A stretch of DNA of 64,000 bases. Source: Pyxidicoccus sp. MSG2 (GTDB lineage Bacteria; Myxococcota; Myxococcia; Myxococcales; Myxococcaceae). The notes under the pieces were generated by a model, which was not told the origin of the DNA, did not search any database, and saw only the letters and a list, made by a program, of their open reading frames with translations. The translations under genes and the position numbers were made by a program. Positions 8,901-17,900 of this stretch are shown here, piece after piece. The stretch's first letter is position 1, and every line of letters starts with the position of its first letter. The stretch is from NCBI RefSeq assembly GCF_026626705.1, contig NZ_JAPNKC010000001.1, forward strand, positions 1,798,001-1,862,000. Direction: 5' to 3'.

Positions 8901-11846
8901 AAGCGGCTGGTGGGCTACGTCGTCGCGCCGCCGTCGCTGGACACCGCGGGCCTGCGCGACTTCCTCCTCCAGCGTCTGCCCGAGTACATGGTGCCCACGT
9001 CGCTGGTGGTGCTCGACGCACTGCCGCTCACGGCCCGGGGCAAGTTGGACCGGAGGGCCCTGCCCGCGCCCGGCTCGGTGCGCTCCGGGAGTGACGCTTC
9101 GTACGTCGCCCCGCGAACCCCGACGGAGCAGTCGCTCGCGGAGCTCATGGCCGCCCTGCTGCAGGTGCCGCGCGTGGGACTGCACGACAGCTTCTTCGCC
9201 CTGGGCGGACACTCGCTGCTGGCGACGCAGCTCGTCTCCCGGCTCCGGACCGCCTTCGCGGTGGAGCTCCCCCTGCGCGCGCTCTTCGAGCACCCCACCG
9301 TGGAGGCCCTGGCCCGGCGCCTCGAAGAGGCACGGACCACTTCCGGGCAGAGTGACGCGCCCGCCCTCGTCCCGGTGCCGCGCACGGGACCGCTGCCGGT
9401 GTCCTTCGCGCAGCAGCGCCTGTGGTTCATCGACCAGCTCGAGCCCGGCCTCGCCACGTACAACATGCCCGCCGCCCTTCGCCTGGAGGGGCCGCTGGAC
9501 GACACCTCGCTCCAGCGCGCCCTGTCCGAGCTGGTCCGCCGGCACGAGGCGCTGCGCACCGTCTTCACTCAAGAGGCGGGCCAGCCCCTCCAGGTCATCC
9601 TTCCCCACGCCGAGCTTCCGCTGCACCGCGTGGACCTGAGCGGCCTGCCCCCGGAAGCCGCGCACGAAGCGCTGCGACAGCAGCTCCGGGCGGAGCTCCA
9701 GCGCCCGTTCGATCTCGCCACCGGCCCGCTCATCCGCGCGGGGCTGTGGAAGCTGGGCCCCACCGAGCATGTGTTCGCGCTCGACATGCACCACATCGTC
9801 TCCGACGGCTGGTCCATGGGCGTGCTGGTGCACGAGGTCGCGGCGCTCTACGACGCCTTCTCGCGGGGTCGCCCGTCTCCGCTGACGCCGCTGCCGCTCC
9901 AGTACGCGGACCATGCCGTCTGGCAACGCCAGTGGCTCCAGGGCGCGGTGCTGGACTCGCAGCTGTCCTGGTGGCGCGAGCAGCTCGCCGGCGTCCCCAA
10001 GCTGGCGCTGCCCACGGACCGACCGTATCCGCCCATGCAGACGTTCCGCGGGGCGCAGGTGACCTTCCAGCTCTCGCGTCCCGTCTCGGAGTCGCTCCAG
10101 GCACTGTGCCAGCGGGAGGGACTCACGCCGTTCATGGCGCTGCTCGCGGCCTGGCAGGCGCTCATGTCGCACGTCTGCCGGCAGCAGGACATCGCCGTGG
10201 GCACGCCCATCGCCGGCCGGCGGCATGCCGACCTGGAAGGCCTCATCGGGTTCTTCCTCAACACGCTGGTGTTCCGCGCGCGGGTGGACGGGCGCGACTC
10301 GTTCCTGGCCCTGCTGAGGCAGGTGCGGGAGACGACGCTGGGGGCCTACGCGCACCAGGACGTGCCCTTCGAGCGACTGGTGGAGGAGCTGCGGCCGCCA
10401 CGAGACCTGCGCCGCACGCCTCTGTTCCAGGTCATCTTCGCCTTCCAGAGCGCGCCCACGCCGCCGCCTCGGGGCGGAGCGCTCGCATTGCAGCCGCTGG
10501 AGCTGGACACGCCCGCCGTGCGCTTCGAGCTGGAGATGAGCCTCCGGGAGTCGGCGGAGGGCTACCAGGGAGCTCTCAGCTACAACACCGACCTGTTCGA
10601 TGCGAGCACGGTGGCGCGGCTGGTGGAGCACTACCTCATGCTGGTGGAGGCCCTGCTCGCACGGCCCGAGGCGCCCCTGGCCCTCACCACCAGCGAGGTC
10701 CTCCCCCCGCCGCCTGCCCCCAGGAGGGAGGCGGAAGTCACGGCACCGCCCGCGCCGCCCCCCGCCGAGCCCGACCACGTCGCCCCCCGCACGCCGCTGG
10801 AGGCGCGGCTCGCGGACGCCTTCGCCAGCGTGCTCCAGGCGCCTCAGGTGGGCGTCACCGACGACTTCTTCGCGCTGGGCGGCCACTCGCTGCTCGCGGT
10901 ACGGCTGGTGGCGCGCGTGCGCGAGAGCACCGGCCACTCCATTCCGGTGTCGGCCCTCTTCCAGTCCGCCACCGTGGAGCGGCTGGCACAGTGGCTGGAG
11001 CAGCGGGACGAAGCCACGAGCGCCACTCCCAACCTGACACGGCTGGACCCGGGCGGGACTTCTGGGCGCCCGCTCTTCCTCGTCCATGGCGGCGGCGGAC
11101 AGGTGCTGGGCTATGCGCCGCTGGTCCGCCACCTGGGCGCGGAGCGGCCCGTGTACGGATTGCACGCTCCGGGCCTGGAGGACGGCGAGCCGCCTCCCGC
11201 GTCCGTCGAGTCACTCGCCAGCCTCTACCTGTCCCAGGTGCGCACCGTGCAGCCCGCCGGCCCCTACCTGCTGGGAGGCTGGTCCTTCGGCGGACTCGTG
11301 GCCTACGAGATGGCGCGCCAGCTCCAGGCCGCCGGAGAGCGGGTGGACCTGCTCGCGCTGCTCGACACGCCCGCCCCCGTGCCCCAGCCTCCGCCGGATG
11401 CACGCTCCGAGCTGGCCGCCTTCGGCACCGTGCTCGGGCTTCCGTGGCGGGAGCTCGCCCTGGACGAGGACCGGCTCCTGGACCCGGAAGGCCGCCCCCG
11501 GTGGGCCTACGTGGTGGAGCAGCTCGAGCGCGCGCGCCCCGGCGAGTCCGCCATGGAGCCCGGCTCGCTGGAGCGGCTCTTCGCGGTGTTCCGCAGGCTC
11601 GTCGAGGCCCGCCGCACCTACCAGCCGGCCCCCTACTCCGGCCCAGCGCTCCTCTTGCGCGCCGCCACGTCCTTCCAGGGCGCGCCTCGCGAGGAGGACC
11701 TGGGCTGGGGGCCGTGGCTCACCGGCCACCTCACGGTGGTGGAGACGCCGGGCGACCACCACTCGATGCTGGATGTCGCTCACGCGCCACAAGTGGCGGA
11801 GTGGCTCATTCGGCACCTCGGGGGTCTGGAAGCTGTATCGCTGTAG
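3..11846 (+). CDS. NRPS-1: multimodular NRPS, 5'-truncated, C-A-PCP x3 then C-PCP-TE
   Basis: Cytoplasmic peptide synthetase. The frame is open from the window edge (the first full codon is at nt 3; the GTG at 18 is internal), so the true start and an unknown number of modules lie upstream. The visible 3,947 codons hold a partial C domain, A, PCP, C-A-PCP, C-A-PCP, then C-PCP-TE. C domains carry HHxxxDG, A domains carry TSGSTG-x-PKG, YGPTE and RTGD, and PCPs carry GGHSLLA with the phosphopantetheine Ser. The TE carries GGWSFGG. The last module has no A domain, only a proline-rich linker between C and PCP. The stop (TAG, 11844-11846) lies 86 nt before NRPS-2. No frameshift was found. Family and architecture are certain; the product is unknown. 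Confidence 0.96.
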   Translation, partial: AALVEVVRRHEALRTTFVSREGQPAQCIQPDPVFHLPQVDLTSCSDSGQEARRLAREEALRPFDLAAGPLLRAVLLRLGDTEHVLLLTLHHIVFDGWSLGVLVREVAALYAAFLRGQPSPLPPLPVQYADYSVWQRGWLEGEVLDGQLSWWRQQLDGVPHSLELPTDKPRPAVPSSRGAFVPVRIPTDLSEHLKALSRRQGATPFMTLLAAFQVLLHRYSGQDDLVVGSPIAGRNDAGTEGLIGFFVNNLALRARIAPRASFLALLEQVRETTLAAYEHQDVPFAKLVEELRPQRSLNQAPLYQTSFSLLNTPMPALELPGLRLLPLLPDTVPARFDLNLALEETTEGFSGSLHYATDLFDASTLERMAGHLRTLLAAICQDATRPVAMLPLLSPEEQRQVLVDWSGRDEPFPDGACIHELFEAQARRTPDVEAVRFGEEVLTYAQLDTRANALAHVLRAHGVRAETRVALCLPRSPDWVVAVLAVLKAGGAFVPMDPAYPSGRLAFMLEDCAAPLLLTHASLDVPAPHGVLVLEVDALTQQLSGQPSTPPAPLASVDGLAYVIYTSGSTGQPKGVMVPHRGVPNLARSQVRPQGLGPGTRVLQFASPGFDAFVWETLPTLLSGATLCLASDEALQPGPALARLLQRHDVHVLSLTPSALTALPADGLPSLRTVVSGGEACSPELVARWAPGRTFLNVYGPTEATVCASMATCVADGSTPPLGRPLPNVRVFVLDAHLQPVPVGIPGELFIGGVGVARGYLRRPSLTAERFVPDAFSATPGARLYRTGDRVRWSTDGQLEYLGRTDFQVKLRGFRIELGEVEAALRSHPDVSEAVALVRDDGPAGPRLVAYVVPSATASALDTQALRTFLAQQLPEHMVPSALMALPALPVSPNGKVDRAALPSPDSATATAKHLAPSTPTEVLLANIWTQVLGVSRVGVDDNFFELGGHSLLATQVVSRIRSVFGTDFAVREVFSAPTLGVLARQVDAARSETHGLTPPPLAPVPRTGELPLSFAQQRLWFIDQLEPGMATYNMPTALRLDGTLAPEALEAALKEVVRRHEALRTTFVSREGQPVQCIHPEGTLHLSQVDLTPLPESQREDEARRLAREEALRPFDLAAGPLLRAVLLRLDENVHVLLLTLHHIVSDGWSMGVLVREVAALYSAFSQHLPSPLPPLPLQYADFSGWQRQWLQGPVLDAHLSWWRQHLADVPHSLELPTDKPRPAVQSSRGASVPVLLPPSLADALDSLCRQHAVTPFMALLASFSLLLHRYSGQSDVLVASPLAGRDAQELEALIGFFVRTLPLRSRLSPSDSFLSLLSQVRDTTLDAFAHQSLPFERIVDSLHLQRDLSRPPLVQVLFALQNAPLPPLSLPGLALRPLEGPGSEVIKLELELYLWRTSGGYAGQLAYNVDLFERSTAERLAAHFRQLMAALVARPEASLASASILTDSERQRMLVDWNATATDYPRDVTLPEGFARAAARYPDAIAVQLGGARLTYRQLDERSSQLAHHLRALGVTTDDRVALGLERSLEFIVCIVAVAKAGGAYVPLDVNSPAARLANMVEDARPRVFITRRALVSRLPTEGLSTVVLEDMPLDGLPTTAPPSTATPGSLAYIIFTSGSTGRPKGVAIEHRTVQRTVFGVDYLDYGPEESILQTAPVSFDVSVAEVWGALLHGARLVLLPPHTPSLEELATLVRRERISTLWLASGLFSQMVEFEFESLRTVKQIISGGDVVSALHARQMLEQLPGSLTNGYGPTETTVYAVCNRMTEPSQVSTTVPIGRPIGNTRVYALDAGGQPVPVGVVGELFIGGECVGRGYVEQPALTAERFVPDPFSTVPGARLYRTGDRVRWREDGILEYLGRADSQVKVRGFRIELGEVEAALLAHPRVREAVALVREDLPGDKRLAGYVVPAPSDGQGDLQPSELRAFLQQRLPEYMVPSALVVLPALPLTANGKVDRRALPAPGAPASGASGAAPRTPTETLLADLWARLLGVSRVGADDNFFDLGGHSLLATQVVSRIRSALGAELSLREFFSTPTLGALARKVDAARQPAPGFARPPLVPVPRTDELPLSLAQQRLWFIDQLEPGSPLYNIPICLRLEGALDADILEAALKEVVRRHEALRTTFVSREGQPVQCIHADGGFGLTRESLEQLSAPRRAEEVRRLAREEALRPFDLAAGPLLRAVLLRFGDTEHVLLLTLHHIVSDGWSMGVLVREVAALYSAFSQHLPSPLPPLPLQYADFSVWQRQWLQGPVLDAHLAWWRQHLADVPHSLELPTDKPRPAVQSSRGASVPVLLPSPLADALDSLCRQHAVTPFMALLASFSLLLHRYSGQSELLVASPLAGRDAQELEALIGFFVRTLPLRSHLSPSDSFLSLLSQVRDTTLDAFAHQSLPFERIVDSLHLQRDLSRPPLVQVLFALQNAPVPPAALPGLALRPLNEAEGTVTRFELELSMARTAAGYVGQLTFNTDLFEHSTALRLAEHFRTLTQALVSQPEAPLASASLLPDAERRKLLVDWNATVTEYPRDLTVPEVFAQVVARYADRVAVEFGEATLTYRQLDERANQLAHHLRDLGVSTDSRVAIALERSLELIVALVAILKAGGAYVPLDASYPRERLAAMVEDTRPRVLLTSRELLAKLPTKRLVTLVLEDLPAQGTPSHAPPCTALPGSLAYIDFTSGSTGRPKGVGTPQSAVLRTVFGNDYAHLGPDETFLLIAPISFDASTLELWGALLHGAKLVVFPPHPPSDLKELEAILTKHGVTTLHLTAGLFTQVVDQNLAALKNVKQLLTGGDVVSAPHVRRVLEELRIPVTACYGPTETTLFASTHRMTDVAGPGTSVPIGRPIGNTQAYVLDASGQPVPSGITGELFIGGDGVARGYLEQPALTAERFVPDAFSGVPGARLYRTGDLARWRHDGVLEFLGRADAQVKVRGYRIELAEVEAALLAHGDVREAVALAREDAPGDKRLVGYVVAPPSLDTAGLRDFLLQRLPEYMVPTSLVVLDALPLTARGKLDRRALPAPGSVRSGSDASYVAPRTPTEQSLAELMAALLQVPRVGLHDSFFALGGHSLLATQLVSRLRTAFAVELPLRALFEHPTVEALARRLEEARTTSGQSDAPALVPVPRTGPLPVSFAQQRLWFIDQLEPGLATYNMPAALRLEGPLDDTSLQRALSELVRRHEALRTVFTQEAGQPLQVILPHAELPLHRVDLSGLPPEAAHEALRQQLRAELQRPFDLATGPLIRAGLWKLGPTEHVFALDMHHIVSDGWSMGVLVHEVAALYDAFSRGRPSPLTPLPLQYADHAVWQRQWLQGAVLDSQLSWWREQLAGVPKLALPTDRPYPPMQTFRGAQVTFQLSRPVSESLQALCQREGLTPFMALLAAWQALMSHVCRQQDIAVGTPIAGRRHADLEGLIGFFLNTLVFRARVDGRDSFLALLRQVRETTLGAYAHQDVPFERLVEELRPPRDLRRTPLFQVIFAFQSAPTPPPRGGALALQPLELDTPAVRFELEMSLRESAEGYQGALSYNTDLFDASTVARLVEHYLMLVEALLARPEAPLALTTSEVLPPPPAPRREAEVTAPPAPPPAEPDHVAPRTPLEARLADAFASVLQAPQVGVTDDFFALGGHSLLAVRLVARVRESTGHSIPVSALFQSATVERLAQWLEQRDEATSATPNLTRLDPGGTSGRPLFLVHGGGGQVLGYAPLVRHLGAERPVYGLHAPGLEDGEPPPASVESLASLYLSQVRTVQPAGPYLLGGWSFGGLVAYEMARQLQAAGERVDLLALLDTPAPVPQPPPDARSELAAFGTVLGLPWRELALDEDRLLDPEGRPRWAYVVEQLERARPGESAMEPGSLERLFAVFRRLVEARRTYQPAPYSGPALLLRAATSFQGAPREEDLGWGPWLTGHLTVVETPGDHHSMLDVAHAPQVAEWLIRHLGGLEAVSL
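3012..6150 (+). other. NRPS-1 module b: C-A-PCP, Val/Ile-like code
   Basis: C domain about 3012-4340 with HHIVSDG at 3429-3449. A domain about 4362-5895, with a TSGSTG core (preceded by Phe rather than Tyr) at about 4854 and the A10 Lys at 5871. Pocket residues read D-V-A-W-I-G-G-V-Y, close to the Val family D-A-(F/L)-W-I-G-G-T-F, so a branched aliphatic residue is likely. The PCP Ser is at 6036. The second half of this C domain is a pyrimidine-rich tract repeated almost exactly in module c. Confidence 0.85.
3503..4097 (+). repeat. C-domain repeat, copy 1 (pyrimidine-rich)
   Basis: About 0.6 kb of module b's C domain, near-identical by eye to 6686-7280 (constant offset 3,183 nt, no indels seen). 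The coding strand is almost all C/T in places, with Leu written CTC and Ser TCC, where flanking DNA prefers CTG. Both identity and composition stop sharply near 4097. This suggests an imported and then duplicated segment. Confidence 0.85.
6195..9330 (+). other. NRPS-1 module c: C-A-PCP, unassigned code
   Basis: C domain about 6195-7520 with HHIVSDG at 6612-6632. A domain about 7542-9072 with the A10 Lys at 9042, inside RGKLDRRALP. Pocket residues read D-A-L-H-L-G-C-L-F: the Val-type framework with His at 278 and Cys at 322, which matches no code I recall. PCP about 9105-9330 with carrier Ser at 9213. Confidence 0.85.
6686..7280 (+). repeat. C-domain repeat, copy 2 (pyrimidine-rich)
   Basis: Second copy of the 3503-4097 tract, in the C domain of module c, with the same CTC/TCC-biased codon use. 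A few third-position changes separate the copies. Normal CTG-rich usage resumes just after 7280. Confidence 0.85.
9375..11000 (+). other. NRPS-1 module d: C-PCP without adenylation domain
   Basis: A complete C domain (about 9375-10680, HHIVSDG at 9789-9809) is followed by a roughly 100-nt Pro/Ala-rich linker (about 10686-10790) and then a PCP (about 10790-11000, Ser at 10887). No A-domain core occurs between them. The PCP and TE downstream closely match those of NRPS-2 module 8, which does have an A domain, so an in-frame loss of A is likely. The PCP might be loaded in trans, or the module may only pass the chain to the TE. Confidence 0.88.
11055..11843 (+). other. NRPS-1 C-terminal type I thioesterase domain
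   Basis: Alpha/beta-hydrolase releasing domain. It opens with RPLFLVHGGGG, has GGWSFGG with nucleophile Ser at 11283-11285, a likely catalytic Asp in LLDTPAP (about 11373) and catalytic His in GDHHSML (11757-11762). It would hydrolyse or cyclise the peptide held on the preceding PCP. It is very similar to the TE of NRPS-2. Confidence 0.93.
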
Positions 11847-11932
11847 CCGCGGATGCGCGCACGTCATCTGGCCGATGGACGGGAACGACAACGTTCCCGG
11901 CGCGCGCTCGACTTCTTGATTCGGAGTACCGC
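11847..11932 (+). promoter_or_regulatory. NRPS-1/NRPS-2 spacer with conserved leader
   Basis: This 86-nt gap carries a block at 11861-11879 that matches 39572-39590 upstream of NRPS-3 at 17 of 19 positions. It also holds a hairpin (11880-11899) and a start-proximal block ending CGGAGTACCGC, which is also found before NRPS-3. GGAG at 11923-11926 sits 6 nt from the ATG as ribosome-binding site. No clear sigma-70 or sigma-54 promoter is visible. Confidence 0.5.
11880..11899 (+). promoter_or_regulatory. Perfect 8-bp hairpin before NRPS-2
   Basis: Arms CGGGAACG and CGTTCCCG pair perfectly around an ACAA loop, 33 nt before the NRPS-2 start. No T-run follows, so it does not look like an intrinsic terminator. 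NRPS-3 has a hairpin of different sequence at the equivalent place. Confidence 0.5.
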
Positions 11933-14900
11933 ATGTCGCTCTCCCCTGAGCAGAAGCGCGCACGGCTCGCCGAGCTGCTGCGTGACAAGGCCCGTTCGTC
12001 CCGTCGTGCCCCGGTGTCCTTCTCCCAGGAGCGCATGTGGCTCCAGGAGCGGCTGGAGCCAGGGAGCGCCGCGCTCAGCGTCCCGAGCGCCGTGCGGCTG
12101 TCCGGAGCGCTGAACGTCGAGGCCCTGCGTCGTGCCCTCCAGGTGCTGGTGGACCGGCACGAGGCGCTGCGCACCACCTTCGTCGAGCAGGACGGCCAGG
12201 TGTCGCAGCTGATCGCCGCCTCACGCGACGTCTCACTACCCGTGGTGGACGCCAACGGCGGAGAGCTGGAGGCCTGGCGCCGGCTGCACGAGGACGCGAA
12301 GCAGCCCTTCGATCTGGAGCAGGGCCCGCTGCTGCGCGCCATGCTTTATCGCTGGGCGGAGCGTGAGCACCTGCTGTTGCTCAACCTGCACCACATCGTC
12401 TCCGACGGTTGGACGATGGGCGTGCTGGTGCGGGAGCTGGGCGTGCTCTACCCCGCGCTCGCCGCGGGACAGCCCGCGTCCCTGCCGCCGCTGCCATTGC
12501 AGTACGCGGACTTCGCCGTGTGGCAGCGCGACTGGCTCCAGGGCGAGACGCTGGACACGCAGCTCGGCTACTGGCGCCAGCGGCTGGACCCGGGCGCCGT
12601 GCTGGAGCTGCCCACGGACAGGCCCCGTGCGCCCGACGCCAGCACCCGGGGCGCACGTCACACGGTGATGCTGCCGCCCGAGCTGCTCCAGTCACTCCAG
12701 GAACTGGCCCGCCGCGAGGGCCGCACCCTCTTCACGCTGCTGCTGGCCGCGTGGCAGGTGCTGCTGTCGCGCTACAGCGGCCAGGACGACGTGGTGGTGG
12801 GTGCGCCCGTCGCCGGCCGCAATCGCTCCGACCTCCAGGGCCTCATCGGTCTCTTCGTCAACACGCTGGCCCTGCGCACGGACCTCTCGGGGGACCCGTC
12901 CTTCCTGGAGCTGCTGGGCCGCGTCCACGAGACGGTACTGGGGGCCTTCGCCCACCAGGAGCTGCCCTTCGAGAAGGTGGTGGAGGCGCTGCGGCCGGAG
13001 CGGAGGCTCGGCGTGTCGCCGCTGTTCCAGGTGATGTTCGCTTTGCAGAACGCGCCCCTGCCGCCGCTGGACGCGCCCGGGCTGCGGATGGAGGCGCAGC
13101 CGGTGGACAGCGGCGCCGCCCAGGTGGACCTGTCGCTGCTGGCCACCGAGCTGCCCCAGGGCCTGCGCGTCGCCGTCGTGTACCGCACGGACCTGTTCGA
13201 TGCCGCGACGGTGACGCGGCTGCTGGGGCACTTCCAGGCGCTGCTGGAGGGGCTGGCCGCGCACCCGGAGCGGCGCCTGTCCGAGCTTCCGTTGATGGAC
13301 GCCGCCGAGCTGCGACGGGTGCTGGTGGAGTGGAACGGGGAGCCCGTGCCCTTCTCGGATGGTGCCTGCATCCACCACCTCTTCGAGGCCCAGGTCTGGC
13401 GCACTCCCGACGCCACCGCCCTGCGCTTCGGCGAGGACGCCCTGACCTACCGCGAGCTGGAGGCGCGCTCCAACCAGCTCGCCTGGCACCTGCGCTCGCT
13501 GGGCGTGCGCCCCGACACCCTCGTCGCCCTCCACCTGGAGCGCTCCTTCGAGCTGGTGGTCGCCATCTTCGGCGTCCTCAAGGCCGGCGGTGCCTTCGTT
13601 CCGTTGGACCCCAGCTACCCCGCCGAGCGTCTCGGCTTCATGCTGGGCGACGCCTCGGTCCCTCTCGTCATCACCATGGGGGCTCTGGCGAACGTGCTGC
13701 CCTCACGTGGGGAACGTCGAGTGCTGCTCGACGCGGACGCCTCACAGCTCGCACGGCAGCCGCGAACGCCCCCCGCGTCGGAAGTCCTCGCGGAGCATCT
13801 CGCCTACGTCATCTACACCTCCGGCAGCACCGGGCGCCCCAAGGGCGTCATGGTGGCACACCGGGGCATGCCCAACCTGGTCCAGGACAAGTCGCGCACC
13901 CAGGGGATTGAGCCGGGCACTCACGTGCTCCAGTTCGCATCGCTGAGCTTCGACGCGGCCGTCTGGGAGACCTTCGGCGCGCTGCTCTCGGGCGCCACGC
14001 TGTACCTCCCGTCGAACGAGGAGCGGATGCCCGGGCCCGCGCTGGCGACGCTGCTGCGCACCCGTGAAATCCACGTGGCCACGCTGCCGCCCACCGCGCT
14101 CTCCATCATGGAGCCCGAAGGCCTCATGGGGCTGCGCACCGTCGTCTCCGCGGGCGAGGCCTGCTCCGCCGAGCTGGTAACGAAGTGGGCGCCGGGCCGC
14201 CGCTTCCTCAACGCCTATGGCCCCACCGAAATCACCGTCTGCGCCTCCATGGCCATCTGCGCGCCCGACGGACAGAAGCCCTCCATCGGCGGGCCGCTGG
14301 CCAACGTGCGCTTCTACGTGCTGGACGCGCACCTGCGCCCGGTGCCCACCGGCGTGCCCGGAGAGCTCTTCATCGGCGGCGTGGGCCTGGCGCGCGGCTA
14401 CCTGCGCCGCCCGGAGCTGACCGCCGAGCGCTTCATCCCCGACGCCTTCAGCGGAGTGCCCGGGGAGCGCCTCTACCGCACGGGAGACCTCGTGCGCTGG
14501 AAGGCAGACGGCACGCTCGACTACCTGGGCCGCACCGACTTCCAGGTGAAGCTGCGCGGCTTCCGCATCGAGCTGGGTGAAGTCGAAGCCGCCCTGCGCG
14601 CCTGGCCGGGCGTGGGTGACGCAGTGGCCGTGCTGCGCAATGACGGCAGCGCGGGTCCCAGGCTCATCGCCTACGTCGTGACCTCGGCGGAAACGCTGGA
14701 CGTCCGCGCCCTGCGCGAGTCCCTCTCCCAGCGTCTTCCCGAGTTCATGGTGCCCTCGGCCTTCGTCGTGCTGAAGGCCCTGCCGCTGACCCCGAGCGGG
14801 AAGGTGGACCGCAAGGCCCTGCCCGCTCCGGACGCCTCCCAGACGTCGGCCTCCGAGTACCTCGCGCCGCGCACGCCCACCGAGACGCTGCTGGCGGACC

Positions 14901-17900
14901 TCTGGGCCCAGTTGCTGGGCGTTCCCCGAGTCGGCGCCAACGACAACTTCTTCGAGCTGGGCGGCCACTCCCTGCTCGCGACTCGAGTCATCGCCCGGCT
15001 CCGCGCCCTCTTCGGCGTCGAGCTGTCCCTGCGCGAGCTGTTCTCCGCGCCCACCCTCGCGCGGCTCGCCGAACAGGTGCAGCAGCATCGTCTCGCCGCG
15101 GTCCAGGGAAGGGTGAAGCCTCTGCTCATCCCGAGGGCTCGCACGGGCGAGCTGCCCCTCTCCTTCGCCCAGCAGCGCCTGTGGCTCATCGACCAGCTTC
15201 AGCCCGGCAGCTCCGCCTACAACATGCCCGCCTTCGTGCGCATGGAGGGGCAGCTCGACCCGGAGGCCCTGCGCCGCGCCTTCCACGAGGTGGTGCAGCG
15301 CCATGAGGCGTTGCGCACCACCTTCCTCCAGCGGGAGGGACAGCCCTTCCAGCGCATCGCCCCCCAGGTCGAAGTGCCGCTGGAGGTGGTGGACGTCGAC
15401 AACGAGGACCTGGAGCGCCAACTCCAGGAGGACTCGCTCCGCCCCTTCGACCTCGCCACCGGCCCGCTGCTGCGCGCACGGCTGTTGAGGCTGGGCCCCA
15501 CCGAGCATGTGCTGGCCCTCGGCATGCACCACATCGTCTCCGATGGTTGGTCCATGGGCGTGCTCGTGCGCGAGGTGGCCGCCCTCTACTCCGGCGCCTC
15601 ACTGCCCCCGCTTCCCGTGCAGTACGCCGACTACTCCGCCTGGCAGCGCGACTGGCTCCAGGGTGAGGTGCTGGACGCCCAGCTCGGCTGGTGGAAGCAG
15701 CAGCTCTTCGATGCGCCTGCGCTCCTGGAGCTGCCCACGGACAGACCCCGACCGCCCGTCCAGTCCCACCGGGGCGCCTGGCTGCCCGTGCGGCTGCCTC
15801 GGAACCTCTCCGAGTCCCTCAAGGCCCTCTCCAAGCGCCACGGCCTGACGCCCTTCATGACGCTGCTGGCCGGCTTCCAGGCCTTGCTCGCCCGCTACTC
15901 CGACCAGGAGGACATCGTCGTCGGCGCGCCCATCGCCGGCCGCACCCACTCCCAGACCGAGGGCCTCATCGGCTTCTTCGTCAACAGCCTTGCCTTGCGA
16001 GCCCGGGTCGACTCACGAGCTTCGTTCCTCGCGCTGCTGGAGCAGGTGCGTCACACCACCCTGGGTGCCTACGAGCACCAGGACGTCCCGTTCGAGAAGC
16101 TCGTCGAGGAGCTGCGGCCCCAGCGCAGCCTGAGCCACTCGCCTCTGTTCCAGGTGAGCTTCACCCTCCAGAACACGCCCATGGGCCCACTGGAGCTGCC
16201 GGGGCTGAAGCTGCGCCCGCTGGCCCCGGCGTCACTGCCAGCGAAGTTCGACCTGGAGCTTGCACTGGAGGAGACGCCCGAGGGTTTCAACGGCGGTCTC
16301 CACTATGCGGCCGACTTGTTCGACGCGGGCACCGTCGCGCGGATGGCCACGCACCTGCAATCGCTGCTCGCCGCCGCTTGCGAGGATGCGACGCGACCGC
16401 TGGCCTCGTTGCCGTTGATGCCCACGGAGGAGCGGCGACAGGTGCTGGTGGAGTGGAACGCCACCGTCCGTGACTTCCCTCGCGACACCTGCGCTCATCT
16501 CCTGTTCGAGGCCCAGGCACGGCGTACGCCGGATGCCACGGCCCTGCGCTTCGGCGAGGAAGCACTCACCTACCGGGAGCTGGACGTGCGCTCCAACCAG
16601 CTCGCTCACCACCTGCGCTCACGGGGCATCGGTCCCGACACCCTCGTCGCACTCCACCTGGAGCGCTCCATCGAGCTGGTGGTCGCCATCTTCGGCGTCC
16701 TCAAGGCCGGCGGAGCCTTCCTCCCGCTGGACCCCAGCTACCCCGCGGAGCGCCTCGGCTTCATGGTCGCGGACGCGTCCGTCTCTCTCGTCATCACCGT
16801 GCAGGGCCTGGCCGACTCGCTTCCTTTGGGCGAAGCGCGGCGCGTGCTGCTCGACGCGGATGCGCAGGTGCTCGCGAAGCAGCCCCAGACGCCTCCCTCG
16901 CCCACGGCGACGGCCGACAACCTCGCCTACGTCCTCTACACCTCCGGCAGCACCGGCCGTCCCAAGGGCGTCATGGTGATGCACCGCGGCCTCGTCCACT
17001 ATCTCCACTGGGCGCTTCAGGAGTACCGCGTCTCCCTGGGGCAGAGCGCCCCCGTCCACACCTCCGTCGCCTTCGACGCCACCCTCACCAGCCTCCTCAC
17101 CCCCCTGCTCGCTGGCGGGGAGGTGCACCTGCTTCCCTCCACGGGTGAGCTGGAGGCGCTCGCGGACTCTTTGCGGCAGCACCGCCACGGCCTCGTCAAG
17201 CTCACCCCCGCTCACCTCCAGGTGCTGCTGGACCTGATGCAGCCAGAGGAGCTGGCACGGCTGGAGGGCGCCTTCGTCGTCGGCGGCGAGGCCCTGCCTC
17301 CCGCAACCGTTGAGCGCTGGCAGCAGCTCGCGCCTCGCGTCCGCCTCGTCAACGAGTACGGCCCCACCGAAACCGTCGTCGGCTGCTCCATCTACGACTT
17401 GAATGAGGGCGGCGTCGTCAACGGCGTCGTCCCCATCGGACGGCCCATCGCCAACACCGCGCTGTACGTCCTGGATGCTCAGCTCCAGCCGGTGCCCATC
17501 GGCGTCGTGGGCGAACTCTTCATCGGCGGCCAGGGCGTGGCTCGCGGCTACCTGCGCCGCCCGGAGCTCACCGCCGAGCGCTTCATCCCAGACGCCTTCA
17601 GCACCCTGCCCGGCGCCCGCATGTACCGCACGGGAGACCGTGCGCGCTTCCTCCCGGACGGCAACCTCGACTTCCTCGGCCGCCGTGACGGGCAGGTGAA
17701 GCTGCGCGGCTTCCGCATCGAGCTGGGCGAAATCGAGGCCGCGCTGCGTGCCCATCCGGACGTTGACGACGCGGTGACCGTGGTGCGCGAAGACGGCGCC
17801 GTGGGCCCGAGGCTCGTCGCCTACGTCGTGCCCTCGGCGGAAGCCGTGGACGTCCGCGCCCTGCGCGAGTCCCTCTCCCGGCGGATGCCCGAGTTCATGG

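Noticed and set aside
11880..11899. Hairpin as intrinsic terminator of NRPS-1
   Set aside because: No T-run follows the stem, and a GC-rich sequence continues into the leader.
9422..11932. Upstream extension of the NRPS-2 frame to 9422
   Set aside because: It is out of frame with NRPS-1, low-complexity Ala/Arg/Gly-rich, and the ATG at 11933 has an RBS and a homologous N-terminus.
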